A stretch of DNA of 64,000 nt from Miscanthus floridulus. Its lineage: Eukaryota > Streptophyta > Magnoliopsida > Poales > Poaceae. Below, in pieces: positions 45,541-57,349 of this stretch. The notes beneath the pieces are model-generated. The model saw only the letters and a program-made list of their open reading frames with translations. It was not told where the DNA came from and made no database searches. The number at the start of each line of letters is the position of its first letter. The first letter of the stretch is position 1. Made by a program: the position numbers and the translations under genes. Where the stretch lies: contig NC_089591.1 in NCBI RefSeq assembly GCF_019320115.1, forward strand, positions 15,881,169 to 15,945,168, written 5' to 3'.

Positions 45541-46992
45541 TGTAAGGGACCATGACGCCTAAGAGGGGGGTGAATTAGGAAACTTTAAAATTCTACTTCT
45601 AACTAAGGCCTCTAATTCCACCTAGTCAAAGCCTATGCAAGAAAGTAATCTATCTAAATGTGCAACTACGGTTTTGCTAGGTGTGTTGCTATCTCTACCG
45701 CAAAAGAGTTATGCAACCTAGGTTCCAATCCTATCAACTAGCCTATCAACTAAGCTAGGGAAGTAAAGTACACAACCAAGATAGCAATGTAAATGTAGAA
45801 GGTAAAGATGAGGTAGAGATGTAAACTTCCATCGATGACTCCTGGTATTTTTACCGAGGTATCGAGAAGCGCTCAAGCTTCCCCCAAGTTCTCGTTGGAG
45901 TCCCCTCGTAAAGAATCCCTCGCCAGGGCCATGCTCCTAGTTGGGTAACTTCATGGATAACCTTGGGCCTTCCCCACGTGCAAGTGGATCTCCGGTGTCC
46001 CTTTCGGCAAGCCTCTCTCAGACCGCTCCCCGCCATCTTCACTATCAAGCTTTTGATCGAACCACCACGGGCCTTGTTCCCTTTGGTATACGGTGGCGGC
46101 GACACCACAAACATGGTAGGTGTGGTCTTGCAAGACTACAAGCCGCACCGAGTACAACAATGGTGCTCACAAGCACTAAGTGGTAAGAGGTGTGCAAACC
46201 TCATAAAACACTAGGCCTAAACCTAGAGCAAGCGCATATATGGTAGTCTAACTAACCTAAGCACTTCGCAAAGCACCTACGCTAATCACCAAATGGATCA
46301 CTAAGCACTTAGCATGTGAAGAGCACTAGAATGGAGTACCAACTCCTTTGGTATGTTCCTCAGCTCCCTCACACCTGAAAGGGCCAGTTGGGTGGTATTT
46401 ATAGCTCCCAAGTCCAAATATAGTCGTTGGAGGTGTTGCTGAAATTCTACGTGGGCACCGGACAAGCTGTTCATTGTTCAGGTGCACAGTGTTGGTACTG
46501 TTCACTGTCCGGTGCACGTTGCAAGTACTATTCACTATCCGGTGCTCTCTCCCAATGGCTATATTTTCAAACTAGCTGTTATAATGTTCACAGTCCGGTG
46601 CATAGGACAAGTACTGTTCATTGTCCGGTGCTAGCTACTCGAAAATCGCTGCTCTTTGGAAAAAATATGGCGGTGCCCTGTCCAGTGCACACAGTGTTGT
46701 CCGATGCTAGCTGCAGCTTTGCCCTTTGTTCATTTCTTCACAATCCTTCTTTGAGGCTTTTTCATCTTCGCGTCTTGGACTCCTAGCTTCACTTCTAGGT
46801 TGATCACACATCCTCTAGCATCTTCCTTTGAGTGTTGATCATATTCTTCATGTTCCAATCTTGGTCCAATCCACATTTGCATCCTATTGCACTATAAAAT
46901 AAATACTTGCAAATACGTTAGTCCAACTTGGTCATGTTGATCATCAAACACCAAAATCCAAACTAAATGGGTCGAGGTCCATTTTTCTTACA
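45541..46992 (-). repeat. Element C 3' LTR, copy 1
   Basis: The edges are TGTAAGGGACCATGACG and ...CATTTTTCTTACA, 1452 bp. A TATAAATA box on the minus strand lies at 46396-46403. A word like TGTTCACTGTCCGGTGC recurs several times between 46460 and 46710, which suggests a repeated regulatory block. Confidence 0.9.
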
Positions 46993-48252
46993 ATCTCCCC
47001 TTTTTTAGTGATTGATGATAACACGACCAAAGCAAGCAAATAATAATAGATGTGAAAATTTAAAAACTATCTACTTGCTAGGATGCAATGCAAAGGCAAG
47101 TTTATTTGATGCTAAAGATATCACTTGTATGAACTTTTGGAAACTTATCTTACCCTTGCAAATGTCCCCAAGTGGCATTATGAACTTAAGCCTCCCCCTA
47201 ACTCCATAATCCACTATCTCTCATTCTTGGACCATTCCCAATTAGGGTTCACCCCTTTGATCTATGTGTTGGGTTTGCTTTTGGTCCTACAAATTCTTCC
47301 CCTTTGGAATCAAACACCAAAAAGGAAGGCATTAGTAGCACAAGGGAGGGTCAACTTTTGTGATCCTTTGTATGTGGAGTGGAATAGATCACAAAACTTG
47401 ACTCTCACATTACATAGACCAAGCTCCCCCTAAATATATGCACACATATGGTGGATGGAAAAGTACATGCATAATTGGCAAATTAATGCACAAGGGAGTT
47501 TAATCTATACAATGCATGGGGAAAGCATATAAATACTAAATTGAAATCAACATGATGATATTGGTTTAGGAATACCACATGTAGAAACCAATTTGATTGA
47601 CACCACTTGCAATGGGTGGTGGATTTTTGAAGCATGATGCTTATCTCCGGGAACTCCATTTTCCGTGCAATGAGACTACTACACATATAATAATCTTGAA
47701 AAGAATGTTAGTCTCAAATCATCCAACTTGTAGAATAACCTCCCCCTAAATTTGTGCATACAAGCATATAGTACTTGTAGGAGACATGCACATTGATTTT
47801 TGTAAATCAAAATACCACTTGAAAGATGACATCACATGAATGTGAGAATCATTTTCATGAATGATATTTGGGGAAAATTATCTATAATTTGGACTTTGGC
47901 ACATATTCGATAAATAATTGTAAAACATGCTATGTGCCATGCTTCTAAGCAATTTAAACCATGTAGGTTTGCTCCAAGGGTAAGAGTGATACTGAGCAAG
48001 CCTACCATATGATTTACCTAGTGTATGCATGACAAAAGATTAAACATGCAAATACAAACCTAGGAATGAAAAGGAACTAGATGCTAATTGAGATTGCAAG
48101 AAATTAAATCTAGTTACCTAACATGGGAAGGGGAATTTGGGTCAATAGTATTCACTAACCCACTTGGCAATGACATGATCCGATCTGATGCATCCCATGA
48201 AATGCTCCCAAACTTTGCCAAGTCTCTAAATTCCCCAAGTCCATTGGACTTC
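46993..48252 (-). other. Element C 3' internal region with multiple purine tracts, copy 1
   Basis: Directly beside the LTR the minus strand reads AAAAAAGGGGAGATT (46993-47007). Further TTAGGGGGAGG-type copies lie at 47191, 47424 and 47740. Repeated purine tracts upstream of the 3' LTR are a known Sirevirus signature. No coding frame with a domain is present where pol should be. Confidence 0.75.
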
Positions 48253-49061
48253 TTACTTCCCCTTCAGGATCCAACCCTTCTTGGTGCTCTTGATGTCTGA
48301 AATAATTTCCTTTGGCACCCAAATGCATTTGGTCCCATTGTTGGCTTGCTTGTTCACCTTGATGGCCACCACCTTGTCATTTTTCTTCTTCTTCAAGAGA
48401 TATGGTGTGGAGGCCTTCTTGTCCACCTTGTTGGTGTAGGTGTTGGAGAGCTTGCTTGTTTGCTTTTTGTTTTTCTCTTTCTTCTTTGCTCCTCCCCCAT
48501 TCTTCACCTTGCAGTCGTAGGACTTGTGGCCTTCCTTGTGGCATACGCAGCAAACCACGATTTGTCCTTCATCAAACTTCTTCACTCCCTTGACGGTGTT
48601 ATCTTGATGAAGTTGGACTTGCTCCATCTTGCCTTTCACTTGAGTCAAGTCATTGGTGAGGCGAGCCACTTCTTGTTTGAGCTTTTCATTCTCCATTGCG
48701 ACCTCTTGTATGCATGTTTCTACAATAACTTTCTTAAAATAAACTTGATCACAAATGGGTGAGCGCAAATTGCATAAATTATTGCAAGAAGTAGAGGCAT
48801 CCTTTTTAGACATGTCAAAGATTGAACTTTTCTTTTTAGGTGCCTTGGTGAGGGTTGTACCATCGGCTTCAAGATTAGCAACTTTATTAGTTAGCCCATC
48901 ACAATGTTTGCACATGGTTTCCATTTTAGCAAGCAAACTTTTATAAGCATCTTGTGAGCTAGCTGACTTTTGTTTTAATTTTTCATTTTTCTTTACAAGT
49001 TGCTCATCATTGATTGTGCATGCATTTGTTGTTGTACTAGCCTCAAGTTGCTCAATTTTAG
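48253..49061 (-). pseudogene. Sirevirus gag, C-terminal part only (copy 1, cut by duplication junction)
   Basis: This is identical in content to the C-terminal 270 residues of the gag at 57350-58252: a coiled-coil run (KIEQLEASTTTNACTINDEQ onward), a CCHC knuckle (CCVCHKEGHKSYDC) and a Lys-rich tail (KCIWVPKEIISDIKSTKK). At 49061 the sequence switches to E1 minisatellite, so the ORF reads on to 49170 and gains about 36 foreign residues (MARHGEAGSGGRAAWGG...). That chimera is a by-product of the junction and is not expected to be functional. Confidence 0.85.
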
Positions 49062-49932
49062 GAGGGAGGAGAGAGAAGAGAGGGTGCCACCGGAGGAAGA
49101 AAGGGCACCGCCAGATCCGTCCTCCCCACGCCGCTCTGCCACCGGATCCGGCCTCCCCGTGCCGCGCCACCCACCGGAGGGAGAGAGAAGAGAGGGTGCC
49201 GCTGAAGGAAGAAAAGGGCGCCGCCGGATCCGGCCTCCACGCACCGCGCCGCCACCGGATCCGGCCTCCCCCGCCACGCCGCCACCGGAGGGAGGATAGA
49301 GGGCGCCGGAGAGGGAGAGGGAGGAGGGGAGGGCACCAGAGGAGGAGGGAGAGGGGAGCTGGGAGGGGAGGGAGGGAGGGGCGTGCGGCGTGCGGGGTGA
49401 CGGAGGGCGCGGTGTGTGGGGTGACCGAGGGGGCGGTGTGCGGCTTTTATTTCCAGGAAAAAAAATTTGCCAGGAGTGTTGTAGATCTAGCACTCGGCAA
49501 AGGTTTTTTTTTATTTTTTTCTTCTCCTTTTTTCAAAAAAAGATTTTATATTTCTTTGCCAAGTGTTGCAGATCTAGCACTCGGCAAAGAATTTTTTTTC
49601 CTTCTTCTTCTTTTCCAGAAAAAATATTTTATATTTCTTTGCCGAGTGTCGTAGATCTAGCATTGGGCAAAGTTTTTTTTTATTTTTTTCCTTCTCCTTC
49701 TTTTTCTGAAAAAATATTTTATTTCTTTGCCGAGTGTTTTTTTGACACTCGGCAAACCTGCTCTTTGCCGATTGTTTTTTTTACACTCGGCAAACCCCCT
49801 ATTTTGCCGTGTGTGTTTTTTTGCCGAGTGTTTTTAGCGCAGCACTCGGCAAAATCACTTATTCGTCGAGTGTCCGAGGGAATACACTCGGCAAACTTAA
49901 AAACACTCGGCAAATTTTAGGATCTGGTAGTG
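49062..49932. mobile_element. E1 right-arm fragment, copy 2
   Basis: This contains the last two minisatellite units, the CACTCGGCAAA array and the TIR ...GGATCTGGTAGTG ending at 49932, followed by AGG as in copy 1. The left part of E1 is missing, so this piece could not move on its own. Confidence 0.9.
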
Positions 49933-50687
49933 AGGCGCGTGTTTGGGCCGCTTCCTCCATTGTTGCGGCTGCTCTTCACCATAAAGCTAGTTCTTGGATT
50001 TGGAAGAATCGCTTGAACTTTTTGCTTTAAGGTTAGTAACAAGCATCCACTCCTTTGATTTTGTTGCATAATTAACATTGTTTTGATGGCTACATTGCTT
50101 AATTCTCATTCTAGTTCTTTCTCCATTCTAAATAGCACTTGTCCAATTGGAGTTTGTGCAAAGCTTCCAAGCAAATTGTGGTAAATCCATCATCTAAAAG
50201 GTTGGTATCTATGAACACATTTAAATTCCTAGCTAATTACATGGTGGTCAAGATGATTGTTAGTATGTGATGCTATAATTAGTTCTTAGGAGTAGAGTAG
50301 ATTCTTTTACAATTTTGATGAGCAAATTAATCCATGTGTCACCTACCAACATATTGTTTGTAGCTACATTGTTGTTCATGATCATGTCTCCAATATTAGT
50401 CTTTTTTAATTAGTGTCTCCATTTTTATGTGGCATTGAGTAGAATAATTGTTCTTCATTATTGTACAATAATTGTTTTTTAATGGGGCTATGATTTTCAA
50501 CTTATACGGCCGGGGCTACCAATTTCATTTTTTTAATAATTAGTGTAGAATATTTTTTTCCTAAAATGGGGTGACTAGATTAAATAAGTGTAGAATAAAT
50601 GGCATTTTCGAGTTACAATTGTTGTTCATTAAGCTCGACTTGTTATTAATTTCTCTGTAATTACTATCTCAATATTTTTTTGCAGAG

Positions 50688-51861
50688 ATGGATCGAAAGT
50701 GGATACATCTGTCCTGAACGGACAAGTGGTACATGCTTGGCATCAGCAAGTTTATCGCCGATGCTGGGGATGGAAACCCTATCTTTTGTCCATGCAAAGA
50801 TTGCATGAATCAAAGGAAATGGGAGAGAATTGAGTTTGTACAAATGCACTTGATTACCAGGGTGTTCATGCCAAACTATACGATATGGAGTATGCATGGG
50901 GAGGTTGGTGTGAATGTTTCGTAGAAAAACGATGATGATGTGGCCATGCCTGATGTAGTCATCCACAAGGCTATTACTAACGAGGAATCTATGGCTGCCG
51001 TTAATGATGTGTTTGAACCCAATGTCAACATGGAACCTATGGCCACAATTAATGATATATTTAGGAATACGCTAGCAGATGACACCGAGGATGATGATGG
51101 CATTTCTCGGCTGATACGTAATGCAGAGGGTGGATGTCTTAGTGATAGATAGCTAAAAAAGCTAGAGAAGACAAGACAAGATGGCAAAACACCATTGTAT
51201 AAGGATTGTCTAGTGAGCAAATTAGAAGCCAACATCATGCTATTAGAGTTTAAATCTACAAACAGATTGAACGATAAAGGCTTCGATCAGTTGTTAGGTA
51301 TAGTAAGGAAACTACTCCAAAAAAATGAGCTACCAGAAAAGACATACTGGCCAAGCAAATGATCTGCCCCATCGGCTTCGAGGTTGAAAAAATCCACTCG
51401 TGTTCCAATGATTGCATATTGTATTGTGGAGACGAATACAAAGAGTTGGATGCGTGCCCCAAGTGTGAAGCTCCACGGTACAAGGAAGGGTTGTCAGATG
51501 AGGGTACCAAGACCAGAGGACGTCTCATAAAGGTTGTTTGGTATTTCCCTATAGCTCCCCGGGTGCATAGGCTATTTGCAAATGCAAAGTCAGAGAAGCT
51601 ATTGCGCTAGCATGGACAAGAGCGTAAGAAAGATAAAATGATGAGGCACCCCATCGATGGGAAGGACTAGAGGACTATCAATACTATGTTCTATAAGAAC
51701 ATCAGTGGAGAGGTAAGGCACCTTTGGTTTGGTTTGAGCACAGATGAGATGAATCCTTTTGAACAGGTTAGAAGCAATCATAGCACCTGGCCAGTGATGC
51801 TCTGTATATAAAACCTTTCACCTTGGCTCTGTATGAAGCGGTCGTACATCTAGATGCCACT
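50688..51861 (+). pseudogene. TNP2-type CACTA transposase fragment of F, copy 2 (better preserved)
   Basis: The frame opened at 50688 (MDRKWIHLS) stays in phase to 51359 with stops only. It includes the transposase-associated domain (CPCKDCMNQRKWERIEFVQM, HLI...PNYTIWSMHGE) and the acidic linker (ADDTEDDDGISRLIRNAEGG), which is open here but broken in copy 1. A frameshift at about 51360 leads into the Transposase_21 start (KIHSCSNDCILYCGDEYKEL). This is followed by VVWYFPIAPRVHRLFANAKS and, after a TAG, HGQERKKDKMMRHPIDGKD. It is cut at 51861 by the D LTR. Confidence 0.85.
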
Positions 51862-53070
51862 TATTGATATATTTAAACACACATGGATAAATCCACAAGT
51901 ACACAGATATCGATATAGCACTTCACCGAAAAGTATTCCAGAATATCAAACACAAGGAAACATGTGCGAGACTAACTAAGTCTAACTTAACCTATAGTAG
52001 TAACAAGACTTAAGATAATAGGAGCGTAAGGGAGATCACTAGGGTCTTCTAATTCTAACTTCAATAAGCTATGTCTTCTACTATTCAATATGGGGATATT
52101 ACTAAGGAAAACACAGACAAAGTATGTTTCCTATAGTAACTTGGTCTTTCTCGGCCTACAAATGGGATATGGTCTACAAAGGACTCAACGAGGCTATAAG
52201 AGTCACCCTCGCGATCTACCACTGATCTAGAATGTAGGATACATCCACAAGTAATTGAGTCTAAGCACCATGCTTACACTATGCATATTACTCTAATCCA
52301 AGAGCGACAAGGATTAAAGTACTCAAAAGAGTTGCAAACCTGAAGAACAATATAAACATGTTACTTACTTGAATTAGAAGTTGATTACTAGAGAAATCTC
52401 AGAAGCAAGCTCAAGAAGAACTTGATTTCACTAGGGTACAAGCCATAGAGAGAGCATCGATAGGCCGGGACATCCTCCAAACTTTTCACTCACACTCTAT
52501 CTCACTATTTCTAATACAAGACTATATCCTAACTTGGAGGACTGATCTTCTCTTGATTGCTAGCTCTGATCCTGGTAGGGATATGAATTAGGGTTGCTGG
52601 ATTTTAGAACTTAGGATCCTCCTCTTTAGGAGGGGGTACATGGAGGTATATATAGGGGGGTACGTCAATCCTAGACCCTTGGATCAAACTGACCTTAATC
52701 AACGATGTAGATGTGATCTTAAAGGCGGTGCAGAACCATCATAAAAATGAGAGGCTGACAAGTGGGCCCCTAGGGGCTGGGTGGCCTGACAATGGGGCTG
52801 ACCGGCCCCACATATCAGTGACACGTGTCCTACTTCTATGGATTGCCTTCTGGAGTCTTCCCACATCAGTCTCGCTGTGGATAAATGCGATTTGCTTTGA
52901 TGAATAGGTCCTCCTTGGCGGTTTTCTGATTAAATCCTGCTGAAAACACAGATTCACCAAAACTCATGGAATATGTCAGTTTAAACCCCTAAGTCTATGT
53001 TGGTGATCTATTTTAATCATTTATGCAGGGTATATTGATGGTTTATGATTGACATTAACTACCGTCAACA
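51862..53070 (-). repeat. Element D 3' LTR, copy 2
   Basis: This is a duplicate of 42759-43971 with a few one-base differences. It is flanked by the same F transposase sequence on the left and the same purine tract on the right, showing that it was copied together with its surroundings and not inserted anew. Confidence 0.9.
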
Positions 53071-54639
53071 AACTCCCCCACACTTAGGCTTTTACTCATC
53101 CTAGATAAAAGGATGGATTACTTAAGACATAACCTTGGGACAAGACATCAACATAAAACTATTCCCAGTCATTCATGCACTATAGGATTTAAAGTGTCTA
53201 CCATGAAACTTTGGGCGGTGGAAGAATGGAACAGCTTAAAATAGATCACCATCTTATTTTAGTCAAGTCAATTGGATAAACATTTTGAGATTTTTTAAAA
53301 CAAAACATAGCTTACCTTCTCCTTTTATGGTACTCTCAAATCACTTAGTGTATGTGGTATTTGTGAATCCTTACCAAGGCATAGACAACTTTGCCTTCTT
53401 TTTACCTACTTCTAAAAGTCTATATGTGGAGCTCAGGTAGGAATAAATATGAGAACATACTTGTTTTGCCTATATTGTAAAGTCAAAACAAGGATTCGAG
53501 GAGAAAAATATCATACTCTTAGATCAATATGTGCATGTGTGTGGATGAATATATATGGTGGCTAACCTAATTCTACTATGCTCTTTGAAACATATCTCTC
53601 TTGTTGAAACTTGAAACACTTTGCAAGAAAACATGGGCTATCCTATTCATTTCTTTCTCTTCTTCTTTTTTAGGCAGGCATCTAAGTACCCATTATTTTA
53701 GATATCTTGGACACTTGTCCATTTTTTTTAACTTTCTCTTTCTTTTTTTCTTATGAATAACTTTTGCATTGCCCATGCTTCTTTTCTGCAACAGAACTTT
53801 TTCAAGAGAGACATTTACAAGAACTTGGAGCATTTATTAGGTGGAATCATAACAAGCATATTTTTGTGTCTATTCCTAGTGTAGGAGTAGAACATTTTTG
53901 GGTGGATGGAAAACATGTTTTTACATACTCCCAGTGTAGGAGCAGCAGATATATATGTGAAGTATACGTGATCTTGATCTTGAGAGCATGATAAGTTTCT
54001 CAACAAGGATCACAAGGTTTGACCAAACCCAATACAATGAGAAGTAGTATATGTAGAAGGTTTTCCTAGTCTATCATATATGTGTGGCTTTGCTAGGACA
54101 TTGCTTTTACCACAAAGGAGAGGTGTAGCTATAAATTTTAACTTTTTTGAAATAAAATTCTCCAATAACGAGACATCAAGAATCAAGTTGTCATTATTCT
54201 ACTATATCTCATTTGACAACAACTTGAGTAACATGGGGTCCCTAATAATATGTTCCCAACAATGGTAAGACTTCTAGGAAAAGTGTTATGTCAGTCTATC
54301 CTTCAAGTCATGACTAAAATAATCTTTTCTCATGTTTTAAAGTTGTTTTATCAAAGGGTTTTCAATTTAGTTTGAAACAGAAAGCAAGATAGGTGAAAAT
54401 AGATCATACGGGACTCAAACCTGACCGTGGACAAAGCACGAGGCAAGGCGATGATGGGCTGGGCTAGTCGGCCTATGTAGGAGACCGAGCGGCCCAATCT
54501 TAGGCCCGTCCAGGTCCAACTTTGGCGAGCATGGTTCATGTTCCATTGGTTTCTGCAATTCATGATTTTTGTGATCGGAACTCATTTTATTGTCGCGATG
54601 ACTTTCCCCCACACTTGTTTCATGTTTTCCTTTATGCAC
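53071..54639 (-). other. Element D 3' noncoding region, copy 2 (ends in TGCAC)
   Basis: This is a duplicate of 43972-45540, including TGCAC at 54635-54639 directly before the C LTR. No gene is supported. Confidence 0.85.
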
Positions 54640-56089
54640 TGTAAGGGACCATGACGCCTAAGAGGGGGGTGAATTAGGAAACTTTAAAATTCTACTTCTA
54701 ACTAAGGCCTCTAATTCCACCTAGTCAAAGCCTATGCAAGAAAGTAATCTATCTAAATGTGCAACTACGGTTTTGCTAGGTGTGTTGCTATCTCTACCGC
54801 AAAAGAGTTATGCAACCTAGGTTCCAATCCTATCAACTAGCCTATCAACTAAGCTAGGGAAGTAAAGTACACAACCAAGATAGCAATGTAAATGTAGAAG
54901 GTAAAGATGAGGTAGAGATGTAAACTTCCATCGATGACTCCGGTATTTTTACCGAGGTATCGAGAAGCGCTCAAGCTTCCCCCAAGTTCTCGTTGGAGCC
55001 CCTCGTAAAGAATCCCTCGCCAGGGCCATGCTCCTAGTTGGGTAACTTCATGGATAACCTTGGGCCTTCCCCACGTGCAAGTGGATCTCCGGTGTCCCTT
55101 TCGGCAAGCCTCTCTCAGACCGCTCCCCGCCATCTTCACTATCAAGCTTTTGATCGAACCACCACGGGCCTTGTTCCCTTTGGTATACGGTGGCGGCGAC
55201 ACCACAAACATGGTAGGTGTGGTCTTGCAAGACTACAAGCCGCACCGAGTACAACAATGGTGCTCACAAGCACTAAGTGGTAAGAGGTGTGCAAACCTCA
55301 TAAAACACTAGGCCTAAACCTAGAGCAAGCGCATATATGGTAGTCTAACTAACCTAAGCACTTCGCAAAGCACCTACGCTAATCACCAAATGGATCACTA
55401 AGCACTTAGCATGTGAAGAGCACTAGAATGGAGTACCAACTCCTTTGGTATGTTCCTCAGCTCCCTCACACCTGAAAGGGCCAGTTGGGTGGTATTTATA
55501 GCTCCCAAGTCCAAATATAGTCGTTGGAGGTGTTGCTGAAATTCTACGTGGGCACCGGACAAGCTGTTCATTGTTCAGGTGCACAGTGTTGGTACTGTTC
55601 ACTGTCCGGTGCACGTTGCAAGTACTATTCACTATCCGGTGCTCTCTCCCAATGGCTATATTTTCAAACTAGCTGTTATAATGTTCACAGTCCGGTGCAT
55701 AGGACAAGTACTGTTCATTGTCCGGTGCTAGCTACTCGAAAATCGCTGCTCTTTGGAAAAAATATGGCGGTGCCCTGTCCAGTGCACACAGTGTTGTCCG
55801 ATGCTAGCTGCAGCTTTGCCCTTTGTTCATTTCTTCACAATCCTTCTTTGAGGCTTTTTCATCTTCGCGTCTTGGACTCCTAGCTTCACTTCTAGGTTGA
55901 TCACACATCCTCTAGCATCTTCCTTTGAGTGTTGATCATATTCTTCATGTTCCAATCTTGGTCCAATCCACATTTGCATCCTATTGCACTATAAAATAAA
56001 TACTTGCAAATACGTTAGTCCAACTTGGTCATGTTGATCATCAAACACCAAAATCCAAACTAAATGGGTCGAGGTCCATTTTTCTTACA
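54640..56089 (-). repeat. Element C 3' LTR, copy 2
   Basis: This is a duplicate of 45541-46992. With the 5' LTR at 59593-60904 it forms the pair that belonged to the original C. Confidence 0.9.
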
Positions 56090-57349
56090 ATCTCCCCTTT
56101 TTTAGTGATTGATGATAACACGACCAAAGCAAGCAAATAATAATAGATGTGAAAATTTAAAAACTATCTACTTGCTAGGATGCAATGCAAAGGCAAGTTT
56201 ATTTGATGCTAAAGATATCACTTGTATGAACTTTTGGAAACTTATCTTACCCTTGCAAATGTCCCCAAGTGGCATTATGAACTTAAGCCTCCCCCTAACT
56301 CCATAATCCACTATCTCTCATTCTTGGACCATTCCCAATTAGGGTTCACCCCTTTGATCTATGTGTTGGGTTTGCTTTTGGTCCTACAAATTCTTCCCCT
56401 TTGGAATCAAACACCAAAAAGGAAGGCATTAGTAGCACAAGGGAGGGTCAACTTTTGTGATCCTTTGTATGTGGAGTGGAATAGATCACAAAACTTGACT
56501 CTCACATTACATAGACCAAGCTCCCCCTAAATATATGCACACATATGGTGGATGGAAAAGTACATGCATAATTGGCAAATTAATGCACAAGGGAGTTTAA
56601 TCTATACAATGCATGGGGAAAGCATATAAATACTAAATTGAAATCAACATGATGATATTGGTTTAGGAATACCACATGTAGAAACCAATTTGATTGACAC
56701 CACTTGCAATGGGTGGTGGATTTTTGAAGCATGATGCTTATCTCCGGGAACTCCATTTTCCGTGCAATGAGACTACTACACATATAATAATCTTGAAAAG
56801 AATGTTAGTCTCAAATCATCCAACTTGTAGAATAACCTCCCCCTAAATTTGTGCATACAAGCATATAGTACTTGTAGGAGACATGCACATTGATTTTTGT
56901 AAATCAAAATACCACTTGAAAGATGACATCACATGAATGTGAGAATCATTTTCATGAATGATATTTGGGGAAAATTATCTATAATTTGGACTTTGGCACA
57001 TATTCGATAAATAATTGTAAAACATGCTATGTGCCATGCTTCTAAGCAATTTAAACCATGTAGGTTTGCTCCAAGGGTAAGAGTGATACTGAGCAAGCCT
57101 ACCATATGATTTACCTAGTGTATGCATGACAAAAGATTAAACATGCAAATACAAACCTAGGAATGAAAAGGAACTAGATGCTAATTGAGATTGCAAGAAA
57201 TTAAATCTAGTTACCTAACATGGGAAGGGGAATTTGGGTCAATAGTATTCACTAACCCACTTGGCAATGACATGATCCGATCTGATGCATCCCATGAAAT
57301 GCTCCCAAACTTTGCCAAGTCTCTAAATTCCCCAAGTCCATTGGACTTC
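56090..57349 (-). other. Element C 3' internal region with multiple purine tracts, copy 2
   Basis: This is a duplicate of 46993-48252. The purine tract adjoins the LTR at 56090, with further copies at about 56288, 56521 and 56837. There is no pol domain. Confidence 0.8.

Larger units (their letters stand above)
39961..49061. repeat. 9.1 kb tandem duplication, copy 1
   Basis: This matches copy 2 (49062-58158) nearly base for base at an offset of 9107 bases at its start and 9097 at its end. It covers the E1 tail, the F transposase fragment, the 3' LTR and 3' region of D, the 3' LTR of C, and C down to the middle of gag. Copy 1 carries about ten extra single bases between 41970 and 45900 relative to copy 2. 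Confidence 0.93.

Noticed and set aside
45851..46214. Cluster of overlapping ORFs in the Sirevirus LTR (and copies at 54849-55311 and 60014-60250)
   Set aside because: They lie within an LTR and overlap in both directions; no domain.
48346..48762. 138-codon plus-strand ORF (and copy at 57443-57859)
   Set aside because: It is the antisense shadow of Sirevirus gag, which has clear zinc knuckles on the other strand.
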